Shown here piece after piece: positions 48,278 through 56,343 of a DNA stretch of 64,000 nt. Position 1 is the stretch's first letter; each line of letters starts with the position of its first letter. The stretch spans positions 528,001 through 592,000 of the forward strand of contig NZ_AP021846.1 of assembly GCF_009176705.1 (NCBI RefSeq), read 5' to 3'. The notes under the pieces were generated by a model. It saw only the letters and a list, made by a program, of their open reading frames with translations. It ran no database searches and had not been told where the DNA came from. The stretch is from Pseudoalteromonas sp. A25 (GTDB lineage Bacteria; Pseudomonadota; Gammaproteobacteria; Enterobacterales; Alteromonadaceae). Made by a program: the position numbers and the translations under genes.

Positions 48278-48453
48278 GGGTTGATACAGCAGCTTAAACC
48301 CCGTTAAATATTTTTTATTGAGGGGGTTCACAAACTGCGACTTAATCCGTTATCGAAATAGCAAAAAAGCGAATATCGCTTTTGATTTTAATCAATACGT
48401 AATTACATCATCTCGCTGGGGGTGATGTGGCGGAGCTTGGCTGGAGCATTTTA

Positions 48454-48969
48454 ATGAATAATCAAAGACAGTGGTTTGTGGTGTATACCAAAGCCAATTG
48501 CGAAAAAAAGTTTGCGGATCAGGTTAATAAGTTACAAAGTAATTGTGAGGCATTTTTACCCGTTATACAACAAAGTAAACAATGGAGTGATAGGGTAAAG
48601 GTAATAGATACGCCTTTATTTAAATCATATGTTTTTGTGTTTATTGATGGTAATGAATTTCAGCAGTTAAAGCGTTTTTCTGGGTTTGTTTCTTACGTTA
48701 AATTTAATAATTTGCCGGCCATTATTAACCAAAATGAAATCGAAAAAATAAAGCAGTTTGTTTTAAATGGCAATATTGTTGACGTTTTAGCTAATCGTTT
48801 AGTTAAAGGCATGCATATTGAAATAACCAGTGGCAGTTTGAAAGGTTATCGCGGGAAACTCGTAGAGCGACGCAATAAAAAGTTTGTTGCCGTAGAAGTA
48901 GAGGGGTTAGAGCAAAGTATGTTGCTTACATTACCCGTTGAATTACTTAAACCAGTACAAGAGGATTAA
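48454..48969 (+). CDS. NusG/RfaH-like antitermination protein
   Basis: A 171-residue protein with an NGN domain (WFVVYTKANCEKKFADQVNK, FLPVIQQSKQW, PLFKSYVFVFID) and a KOW domain (VKGMHIEITSGSLKGYRGKL). This is the form of specialised NusG paralogues such as RfaH and UpxY that let polymerase read through long operons. The start is ATG 48454 with GGAG eight bases upstream. The lysozyme gene begins three bases after its stop, so it heads the operon. Confidence 0.88.
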   Translation: MNNQRQWFVVYTKANCEKKFADQVNKLQSNCEAFLPVIQQSKQWSDRVKVIDTPLFKSYVFVFIDGNEFQQLKRFSGFVSYVKFNNLPAIINQNEIEKIKQFVLNGNIVDVLANRLVKGMHIEITSGSLKGYRGKLVERRNKKFVAVEVEGLEQSMLLTLPVELLKPVQED

Positions 48970-48971
48970 TC

Positions 48972-49400
48972 ATGGCAGTGTTAACAGAGCAAGGACTACA
49001 AATGCTTAAAGAGCAGTTATTACGATATGAGGGGTTGTCTTTAAAGCCTTACCAGTGCACGCAAGGTAAAGTAACCATAGGCATTGGTCGTAATTTAACA
49101 GATAGGGGGATCACACTTGAAGAGGCCAATTTTTTACTAAGCAATGATATTAAAGATGTACTGGTTCAGGTTAGCAGCAACATCAGTGTTTTTAATACGC
49201 TAAATGAAGCGCGTAAACTTATCTTATTAGATATGGCGTTTAATTTAGGTGTGGCTGGCTTAACTAAATTTAAAAAAATGATAGCGGCACTAGAGGGGCA
49301 AAACTATGAAGATGCGGCCCGAGAAATGCTTGATTCAAGATGGGCAAACCAAGTTGGCCATCGTGCAAAAGAGCTCGCCGAAAAAATGATAGAGGGTTAA
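48972..49400 (+). CDS. T4-type lysozyme (GH24 muramidase)
   Basis: A 142-residue protein with the active-site stretch RYEGLSLKPYQCTQGKVTIG. By position with T4 lysozyme the triad is Glu, Cys (for Asp20) and Thr. Cys at this place is also found in other GH24 endolysins. The C-terminal half has MAFNLGVAGLTKFKKMIAAL and the RWANQVGHRAKEL ending. It has no signal peptide and no holin is seen. Placed between the antiterminator and the AAA ATPase, it may release particles by lysis. Confidence 0.9.
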   Translation: MAVLTEQGLQMLKEQLLRYEGLSLKPYQCTQGKVTIGIGRNLTDRGITLEEANFLLSNDIKDVLVQVSSNISVFNTLNEARKLILLDMAFNLGVAGLTKFKKMIAALEGQNYEDAAREMLDSRWANQVGHRAKELAEKMIEG

Positions 49401-49403
49401 AGC

Positions 49404-51383
49404 ATGTCGAGCCATGCCTTTAACCTTGATAGTGGGCAAAGTGCGCTAGAGCGAGAAACAGCGCATCGACTGTATGTGTTTGCCAATGCATTAAAATCCC
49501 AAGACGAGCAAGTAGGTGATGCGTTTGCTAACTTGCATGAAGTGCTTGATAAGTTAATTGCAACTCCACGCTTTAAGCACGTTTGCCGCGTATTTTCGCT
49601 CTCAACACAGGAAATAAGCATGTTGGCGCTGGTGTATTTGCAAGCGCAAGACCCAGATTTAATCGCGCCATTTTTAGGTTTAAGCTGGTTTGAGCAAGGC
49701 CCGATGCTGAGTTTAGATAAGCTTTTGACTTTGTTGGATAGCGCTCTAAACAAACAGCAGAGCATGGTGCATATTAATTGCGGCTCTGCTGTATTTAAAT
49801 GGGGCTTGCTACGGCTACAAAACGACGAATATGATTTACAGCGCAGCGTATATATAACGCCCTTTGTACAGTCGTTCTTGTGCTTTGGTAGTTACAAGAG
49901 CACGGAACTAAACTATTTTGCTTTGTTGCCATTACAAGCTGATCCTGTTTTTAGTGCGTGTGGCTATGTGCAGCATGAATTAATGAACTTTGATTTGGTG
50001 CAACTGCAAGGGGGTGATGAGCAACTCAATCAGTGGTTTGTTGCGCAAAGTGCTGTGCAGCATCAGGTTAAAGCGGCGCAATATATCACCGAGCAAGCTG
50101 AGCAGATTAACTTTAATGATGTAGTGAGAGAACTGGCTTGTTTGTTACTACAGGCAAGTGGTGAACCTGTGTTGTTGTACTGGCCTAACTTAGCCGCTTT
50201 GCCAAAAGCATATCTTAGAAAATTAAGCACCTTACTTAGCTCAAACAACACACTCACACTGATCACACAAAGTGAAGACCTAACACTTGGCGATATTTTT
50301 ACGAACACGCACAGTGAGCCTATGCAAGAGCCAAGCCTTGCACAGCGTGCCCAAGCGTGGTTGGCATTGTGTGCAAATGAAGTGGCTACCGAGCAAGATA
50401 AAACTTATGCCAATCAGCTGGCTGCCAAATACCCAGTGGCGCTTGCCAATATGCAGCGCTTGGCAGAAAAAGCCAAGCAGTATGATCCAAGCGACTATTG
50501 GCAAACATTGCAAGGGCTATGTTTTGAGTCGCAAAGTCAGTATTGCGACGAATTGGCCAAGCTTTGCCAAGCACGTTACACCCTTAAAGACATGATGCTA
50601 CAAGACAAAGTGGCAACGCAACTGCATGAGCTGGTGGCGCGGGTAAATATGCAAACGACCTTACAAGCACGCTTACCTAGATTCAATCAAGGCTGTAAAG
50701 CATTGTTTTGGGGCAAACCCGGCACGGGTAAATCAATGGCGGCTGAAGCCATCGCGGGAGAGTTACAACTGCCTTTGTACATTGTTAACCTTGCCAATAT
50801 TGCGAGCAAATGGATAGGCGAAACCGAAAAGCACTTGGCCAAATTATTTGACTCAGCTGAGCGCAATAACGCGGTACTGATGTTTGATGAAGCCGACGCT
50901 ATTTTTGCCAAACGCAGTGAAGTGGAGTCGAGCCACGACAAAAATGCCAATATGGGTGTAAGTTACTTATTACAGCGCATGGAGCATTACTCAGGGTTAC
51001 TGCTACTAAGCACCAACTTTAAAAACAATTTGGATGAGGCGTTTTTAAGGCGTTTTCATGGGGTAATTGAATTTACCCTACCCACCGAGCAAGAACGAAT
51101 CGCCATCTGGACACACCATTTGGCAGGCAACGCCGATAGTCATTTACAGCAAGGCATCAACAAACTCGCCGCGTTGTTTGAACTGAGCGCTGCACAAATT
51201 ATCAATATTTGTGAAGTGGCACTGCTACAAAGTTTGATGGCTAACAAGCCCCTCATTGGCCGTAATGAAATCGCCATGGCCATTCATCGTGAAATGGCGA
51301 AACAGCATGGTGGTTTTATGGCGCAGCAATCTCTAACCAATTGGTTACAGGGAGACAAACATGGATCCAACGCTTATCTATAA
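49404..51383 (+). CDS. eCIS-type AAA+ ATPase (Afp15/Pvc15-like)
   Basis: A 659-residue protein. The first 400 residues are a helical, family-specific region. The AAA+ core has Walker A WGKPGTGKSMAAEAIAG (about residue 435), Walker B VLMFDEADAIFAKRSEVES (about 490), sensor LLLSTNFKNNLDEAFLRRF with arginines, and the C-terminal lid. It overlaps a DUF4255 gene by 23 bases. AAA ATPase next to DUF4255 is the standard pairing at the end of AFP, PVC and MAC-type contractile injection clusters, where the ATPase is needed for assembly. Confidence 0.85.
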   Translation: MSSHAFNLDSGQSALERETAHRLYVFANALKSQDEQVGDAFANLHEVLDKLIATPRFKHVCRVFSLSTQEISMLALVYLQAQDPDLIAPFLGLSWFEQGPMLSLDKLLTLLDSALNKQQSMVHINCGSAVFKWGLLRLQNDEYDLQRSVYITPFVQSFLCFGSYKSTELNYFALLPLQADPVFSACGYVQHELMNFDLVQLQGGDEQLNQWFVAQSAVQHQVKAAQYITEQAEQINFNDVVRELACLLLQASGEPVLLYWPNLAALPKAYLRKLSTLLSSNNTLTLITQSEDLTLGDIFTNTHSEPMQEPSLAQRAQAWLALCANEVATEQDKTYANQLAAKYPVALANMQRLAEKAKQYDPSDYWQTLQGLCFESQSQYCDELAKLCQARYTLKDMMLQDKVATQLHELVARVNMQTTLQARLPRFNQGCKALFWGKPGTGKSMAAEAIAGELQLPLYIVNLANIASKWIGETEKHLAKLFDSAERNNAVLMFDEADAIFAKRSEVESSHDKNANMGVSYLLQRMEHYSGLLLLSTNFKNNLDEAFLRRFHGVIEFTLPTEQERIAIWTHHLAGNADSHLQQGINKLAALFELSAAQIINICEVALLQSLMANKPLIGRNEIAMAIHREMAKQHGGFMAQQSLTNWLQGDKHGSNAYL

Positions 51384-51999
51384 AGTGCAGCAAGCACTCA
51401 AAGCCTTACTTGAACAAACTGTTTTACCTTACAGCAACAACGTCTTACTTGGCCTAGGAGGGTCACAAACCAAGCTGAGTTTTCAAGCGCCCGACAAGGC
51501 ATTCTTCGACAAAATCGTTTCAGACATTCCAGTGATTAACTGTTACTTGATAGGGATCACCGAAGATATTCAGCGTCGTCAAAGCGAGCCACCACGCACG
51601 CAAATGAACTTTACGCAAACCCACCGCACCCGTTTTATTGAGCCAAGGTTTATATCGCTTAGCTACATGATGACGGTGTGGAGCAAAGACGAGGAGCAAG
51701 GCGCTGAAATAGAGCATTTGTTTTTGAGTCATTTAATAGCAGGTTTAGGCAAATTTGATTTTATCCCAGAAGACATTATGCAAGCGCAGCAAATTGATAT
51801 TTCGCCTTACGGTGTACGCAGCCAGTTATTTGGCAACGAACATAGCGAAAAAATCACCGGGCAAGTGTGGCAAGCACTGGGCAGTACGCCAAAACCAACG
51901 GTCATTTATTCGTTATCACTACCTATGCCAGTGTTCGACCCTGTTCAGTTGCCTATCATCAAGGAAATGAACAACAAACTTGATAACAAACCCAGCTAG
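51361..51999 (+). CDS. DUF4255 protein, Pvc16/Afp16-like tube cap
   Basis: A 212-residue protein whose centre has the family pattern PRFISLSYMMTVWSKDEEQG, EIEHLFLSHLIAGL and, later, VWQALGSTPKPTVIYSLSLP. This is the Pvc16 N-terminal (DUF4255) domain. The AFP homologue ends the inner tube and fixes its length. It follows the ATPase with overlapping ends, as in known eCIS clusters. Confidence 0.85.
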   Translation: MDPTLIYKVQQALKALLEQTVLPYSNNVLLGLGGSQTKLSFQAPDKAFFDKIVSDIPVINCYLIGITEDIQRRQSEPPRTQMNFTQTHRTRFIEPRFISLSYMMTVWSKDEEQGAEIEHLFLSHLIAGLGKFDFIPEDIMQAQQIDISPYGVRSQLFGNEHSEKITGQVWQALGSTPKPTVIYSLSLPMPVFDPVQLPIIKEMNNKLDNKPS

Positions 52000-52094
52000 T
52001 TTCTTCTTTTTCCCAACATTCATTCTTTATTCGGCTAGTGTTGAGCGCTCGCTCTGCGGCTGACATTTATATTTAAAGATCACAAAGGACAATT

Positions 52095-54644
52095 ATGAGT
52101 ACTTCAGATCGTAATGCTGAAATAAAAAGCTATTTCCAGCGTGGAGATATTCCAACGCAAGAAGATTTCGGCGAACTTGTTGACGCCGCAACCACAGATA
52201 AAATTGCGAATCAACGCTTACCTGAGCAAATAGACCTTAGTGTACTTGGCCAAAGCTCGTTATTAAAAGCTAAAGTGCTTATCGGCGATGGCGCGCAAAT
52301 CACCAATATTGCAAATCAACACTTACCTAAGCAGATTGATTTAACCACTGCAACTGGTGATGGCACGGCGAGTTTAACAACAGAGCAACTTACCGCGACA
52401 ACCGTCAGTGCTGCGGCTTTGATTGGCGATGGTGCGCAAGTGACTAATCTTGCCAATAGCAATTTACCTAAGCACATAGATTTAACCGCTGCAACTGGTG
52501 ATGGCTCGGCGAGTTTAACAACAGAGCAACTCAGTGCGACAACAGTTAGTGCTAATGCTTTGATTGGCGATGGTGCGCAAGTGACTAATCTTGCCAATAG
52601 CAATTTACCTAAGCAAATTGATTTAACCACGGCAACGGGCGATGGCACTGCGAGTTTGATCGCGGATAAAGTTTACGCCACGTTAATCGGTGATGGCTCA
52701 CAAGTGACAGGGTTAGATGTCAGTAACTTAAGCGGTGGCAAGATTGATAACAGCTTATTGAATGAAGCGAGCCAATCAACACAAGGGATAGCAAAATTTG
52801 CAACTGTGAGTGATTTAGAAAATGGCACGATAGATAGCGTAGTCTCGGCAGGCGATTTAAAAAGCGCGTTAGATAGCAGTAAAGGCTATGTCGATCAGGA
52901 ATTAGCGCTACTCCAAGCTGGCATCAAGTTTAAAAGGGAAGTCGCAACGGTTTTTACTGACAATTATGATTTAACGCTGGGGGTGCCAACAGAGCTAGTA
53001 AATGGCTACCTTATTCAAACTGGCGACAGGGTGTTGTTTAGTGCTCAAGATGCACTTGCAGAAAACAAAGTGTGGGTAGCACAAGCAGATAACACCTGGT
53101 TACTGGCTGAAGATTTTGATAACACGCCAGAGCAAGAGCTATCAGCTGGCATATCTGTTGAAGTGTTAAAGGGCAGCGACCTTGAATACTCAATTTGGAC
53201 TGTGAGTGAGGTAAGTACAGTTGATACGCAAGTGCTTTTAACATGGCGCAAGCGCAATGATGTTGTTAACTACCAGCCGGGAGACGGCATTGTTTTTGAC
53301 GGTTTAACCATTAAGGGCGATCAAACTTGGGTTGAGGGGGTGGTACAAAACACCACGATTAACGCGAGCAGTTTACAAGGCGAAATCGCCAGTAATCAAA
53401 TTGCGAACACCATTGAAAACAAAACGTTTACAGGCAATGGTGCAGGATTAACGGATCTTAACGCCGACAATATTATTAGTGGTAGTCTTGATATTACACG
53501 TTTGCCTTCGCAGCTAGACTTTACGCGCGGTGATACGGTTGCTAACTCAAGTGTTCAAGCGTCGCGCTTTATTGGTGATGGCAGTGAGCTATCCAATATC
53601 AGCATAGGTAACTTACCAGTCGCTAGTTTAGAAGAAGTTTTAGCCGGCGATCAGAGCAAACTCACCACCGCACAGCATGGTGCGTGGTTAAATCAAAAAA
53701 TTGATGTTTTAAGTTGCCTAACACGCATACCTTTACCTATTGCTTGTATTGAAACTACACAAGACATTGATATTGATAATGTGCCTAGTGAAATAGATGG
53801 GTATGCACTTAAAAATGGCGATTTAGTGCTTTTTAACGCACAAGTTAACCAAAGAGAAAACCATATTTGGCAAGTCAACAAACTCACAGAAGGGTTCAGT
53901 GCACAGCCGACCGACTTATATTTACCTACAGATATGCGACAAGGCGATGCAGTTATTATTAGCCACGGTGACAGGTATCAAAATCAGGCATTTTTGCTAA
54001 AAACACATCATAGAACAGAAAGTGGTGACGTATATAAATGGCAGGCCACAGAGACGTTATCAATTGCTGGTACTGGTTTAGTGCAAGACAACAGCCGCTT
54101 TAGTGTAGACTTTGCTAGTGAAGATGATGTTACCAATCGAGCATTAGATAAAGTGGTTGGTAGTGCCTTGTTGCAACAACAGCTGACCACTCTTACCCCA
54201 AGTCAGTTGCAATTTTCAGGTGCTAATCAACCATCGGTGCAAAGCATTGCGCAAAATTTAGAGGCTATTGGTGCGCAGGCAGAGCAAACCTTACCGACGG
54301 TGTCTGCAGTAAATACATTGCTAAATAAGATCCAAGCAGTGGACTCACAGAGTCATAACACAGACTTTACCATTGAGCATAATACCACCTGCTTTTTGCA
54401 GTTGAATGCTGGACAAGAGGTAACGATAACATTGGATGAGTCAGTGAATCACTTTAGGGTTATAGACTTTGCCAGTTGGGACAATACCAATGCAATTGTA
54501 TTGAGCCAGGCTTCGCAAGCAAACACGCTAAAGCTTCAGCTAGAAACCAGTTTAAAGAAAATTGATTTTTATAAAGTAGATAATGGATGGCATATTTTTG
54601 ACGGCATGGGTAACAAAGGAGAGTTACAGGCATCACCCGCGTAA
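52095..54644 (+). CDS. Large tail-fibre-like protein
   Basis: An 849-residue protein. The N-terminus KSYFQRGDIPTQEDFGELVD matches the attachment motif of phage and eCIS fibres. Residues 62-197 hold three copies of a 47-residue repeat (LIGDGAQVTNLANSNLPKQI and onward). A fibre repeat follows (STQGIAKFATVSDLENGT). Two copies of the phage-tail module NGYLIQTGDRVLFSAQDALA and GYALKNGDLVLFNAQVNQRE stand near residues 276-386 and 540-650. It probably forms the receptor-binding fibre of the injection particle. Alternative: a prophage remnant fibre. Confidence 0.8.
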   Translation: MSTSDRNAEIKSYFQRGDIPTQEDFGELVDAATTDKIANQRLPEQIDLSVLGQSSLLKAKVLIGDGAQITNIANQHLPKQIDLTTATGDGTASLTTEQLTATTVSAAALIGDGAQVTNLANSNLPKHIDLTAATGDGSASLTTEQLSATTVSANALIGDGAQVTNLANSNLPKQIDLTTATGDGTASLIADKVYATLIGDGSQVTGLDVSNLSGGKIDNSLLNEASQSTQGIAKFATVSDLENGTIDSVVSAGDLKSALDSSKGYVDQELALLQAGIKFKREVATVFTDNYDLTLGVPTELVNGYLIQTGDRVLFSAQDALAENKVWVAQADNTWLLAEDFDNTPEQELSAGISVEVLKGSDLEYSIWTVSEVSTVDTQVLLTWRKRNDVVNYQPGDGIVFDGLTIKGDQTWVEGVVQNTTINASSLQGEIASNQIANTIENKTFTGNGAGLTDLNADNIISGSLDITRLPSQLDFTRGDTVANSSVQASRFIGDGSELSNISIGNLPVASLEEVLAGDQSKLTTAQHGAWLNQKIDVLSCLTRIPLPIACIETTQDIDIDNVPSEIDGYALKNGDLVLFNAQVNQRENHIWQVNKLTEGFSAQPTDLYLPTDMRQGDAVIISHGDRYQNQAFLLKTHHRTESGDVYKWQATETLSIAGTGLVQDNSRFSVDFASEDDVTNRALDKVVGSALLQQQLTTLTPSQLQFSGANQPSVQSIAQNLEAIGAQAEQTLPTVSAVNTLLNKIQAVDSQSHNTDFTIEHNTTCFLQLNAGQEVTITLDESVNHFRVIDFASWDNTNAIVLSQASQANTLKLQLETSLKKIDFYKVDNGWHIFDGMGNKGELQASPA
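52278..52685 (+). repeat. Three tandem 141-base coding repeats in the fibre gene
   Basis: Units start at 52278, 52419 and 52560; the third is slightly shortened. The second and third are very similar at base level, the first more diverged. Each encodes 47 residues beginning LIGDGAQ. Confidence 0.85.
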
Positions 54645-54752
54645 AAATGCCTTTGATGGGCCTTGTCTTTATCACTATTCGGCTCGCTATCAATCAGTAT
54701 AGCGACGACAAAACTCCCCGCGGGAAACCGCTTCTAACCAAAGGAAATTCCT

Positions 54753-55259
54753 ATGAATAACTTTATTAACGTGATCCAAAAACTGGAAGAGCTGAGCGCT
54801 CGTGATAGTAATCAAACTCTGAATATCAACCAATTAAGCAGTGCGCTATATAAGGTGCGAACCGATATGGCCCAACACCTTGATACACAAAGCACCGACC
54901 TGCATCGCATCGAAGATATTGCTGATGTACTGGGATATTCGGGCCGAGTGCAGGCAAAACTCACCGAATGGCCTACAGATCAATTGGCTAACCCATCTCT
55001 AGATCTTGTTTTGCTAGGCTTAATGGACGTTTTTATAGATGATCGTATCCTTATTCAAGAGGGACAATGGCAAGGTATATACCAAGTTAAAGATCAAGGA
55101 GGCACGCGAGTGATCGATCAAACTGATCGGCAGCTTATCCCTGAAGATGCGGTTGTTGTTGTTAAGCGCTTAGATGGAGTTGGTACAGTTATTGAGCATA
55201 TTATTTGCCAGTTATCAGGTAATGTGTGGACTGAACGCGTTATTCTTGCTGCACCTTAA
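54753..55259 (+). CDS. Small tail-module protein
   Basis: A 168-residue protein. The first 60 residues look helical (IQKLEELSARDSNQTLNIN). The rest carries a beta module like that in the large fibre (LMDVFIDDRILIQEGQWQGI, then YQVKDQGGTRVIDQTDRQLI). It may be a fibre accessory or chaperone. AAGGAAA precedes ATG. It lies between two fibre-type genes and was not recognised as a named family. Confidence 0.6.
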   Translation: MNNFINVIQKLEELSARDSNQTLNINQLSSALYKVRTDMAQHLDTQSTDLHRIEDIADVLGYSGRVQAKLTEWPTDQLANPSLDLVLLGLMDVFIDDRILIQEGQWQGIYQVKDQGGTRVIDQTDRQLIPEDAVVVVKRLDGVGTVIEHIICQLSGNVWTERVILAAP

Positions 55260-55272
55260 TTTGTGAGCTCCC

Positions 55273-55761
55273 ATGTTTACCACATTGCGTGAACGACTGA
55301 AGCGCTATTTTATTACTGGGGCAAAACCCACTCAGGCGCAGTTTGCCGAGTTTTTAGATGCAGCGCTTATTCAAAGCGATGATGGCATTACCAAGCAGTC
55401 GTCTGAATTGGGGCAAGTACTGACTTTTTCACTGCCAGAACACCATCAAGCCAATACGGTTTTTCAACAAAGTGTGTGTATTCAAGGGGATTTAATTGTT
55501 GAGGGGCAGCTACTCGGTGCCCCTTCATCGAGCACTACCACAACCCCAACAAACCAGGTTTACAGCGCACCAGCAAACCAACATGTAGCTTATGCAAATA
55601 CCCAATCCGCCAGTGTGCCTATTGGTTGTATTTTACTTTACTGCGGCGCGCACATTCCCGAGGGCTTTTTAGCCTGTGACGGTTTAAATGGCACACCGAA
55701 CTTAGCACCACCGGTGGACAACCCCATTCAACCCATTCGTTACATTATTAAGATGCGTTGA
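55273..55761 (+). CDS. Tail-collar fibre protein
   Basis: A 162-residue protein. The N-terminus LKRYFITGAKPTQAQFAEFL repeats the attachment motif of the large fibre. The C-terminus VPIGCILLYCGAHIPEGFLA, then CDGLNGTPNL, is a phage tail-collar domain, which usually forms the tip of a fibre. A Thr/Ser-rich linker (SSSTTTTPTN) joins the two. It begins 13 bases after the previous gene. Confidence 0.78.
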   Translation: MFTTLRERLKRYFITGAKPTQAQFAEFLDAALIQSDDGITKQSSELGQVLTFSLPEHHQANTVFQQSVCIQGDLIVEGQLLGAPSSSTTTTPTNQVYSAPANQHVAYANTQSASVPIGCILLYCGAHIPEGFLACDGLNGTPNLAPPVDNPIQPIRYIIKMR

Positions 55762-55841
55762 TTGTGCATCCCTTTACTTTTTTGTGCTCATACCAAGCTA
55801 TGAGAGCGAACTAAAATCTCATTATCCTTAAAGGAATCAAA

Positions 55842-56210
55842 ATGTATCAGTCACTTAGTCATGACCAACAAGAGCTGGAAACACGCCCCGTACAACGCCA
55901 AGCTATGAGCCGAGAAGCGCGCTTAAAAGACAACGTAGGCAGCATGATGGGCGTTGATTTAAGCCACGTAAATGTGCACACCAACTCATCAAAACCTGCA
56001 CAACTCAATGCGCACGCCTATGCCCAAGGCAGCGAAGTACACATCGCCCCAGGGCAAGAACGCCACCTTGGCCACGAACTGGCCCACATTGGCCAACAAA
56101 TGCAAGGCCGCGTACAAGCCACCACCCAATTTGCAGGACAAGCGGTTAACGATGACCCCAAGCTGGAGCACGAAGCCGATGTGATTGGCGCTAAGGCAGA
56201 GAGTATGTGA
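55842..56210 (+). CDS. Stand-alone eCIS-core (DUF4157) domain protein
   Basis: A 122-residue protein. Residues about 30-118 are a full eCIS-core domain: MMGVDLSHVNVHTNSSKPAQ, LNAHAYAQGSEVHIAPGQER, HLGHELAHIGQQMQGRVQAT and AVNDDPKLEHEADVIGAKAE. The HELAH zinc-type motif is kept. In eCIS clusters this domain marks cargo or cargo-associated proteins, usually followed by a toxin region. Here a stop follows directly, and about 50 bases downstream lies a RAYT-type repeat end, so a C-terminal part may have been lost. Confidence 0.85.
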   Translation: MYQSLSHDQQELETRPVQRQAMSREARLKDNVGSMMGVDLSHVNVHTNSSKPAQLNAHAYAQGSEVHIAPGQERHLGHELAHIGQQMQGRVQATTQFAGQAVNDDPKLEHEADVIGAKAESM

Positions 56211-56258
56211 TGAGAAGAGGAAAGGGAGCAAAGAGAGAAGTCGTGATGGCTATATTAT

Positions 56259-56284
56259 AAAGCAAGCGACTTGACCCTTTTTCT
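56259..56284. repeat. RAYT-type right end, isolated
   Basis: ATAAAGCAAGCGACTTGACC, then CTTTTT, matches the right terminal repeat of the intact RAYT element at 63748-63773 with two or three changes. No transposase is beside it. It stands between the DUF4157 gene and the cargo gene. Confidence 0.65.
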
Positions 56285-56343
56285 TTTAGGCAATAGAGAA
56301 AAGCCTATAACAAGCGATAAAGAAAAATTGAAAGGTTTAAGAT

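Noticed and set aside
52316..52648. 110-codon open frame antisense to the fibre gene
   Set aside because: It is produced by the tandem repeats on the opposite strand; the repeating low-complexity product has no independent support.
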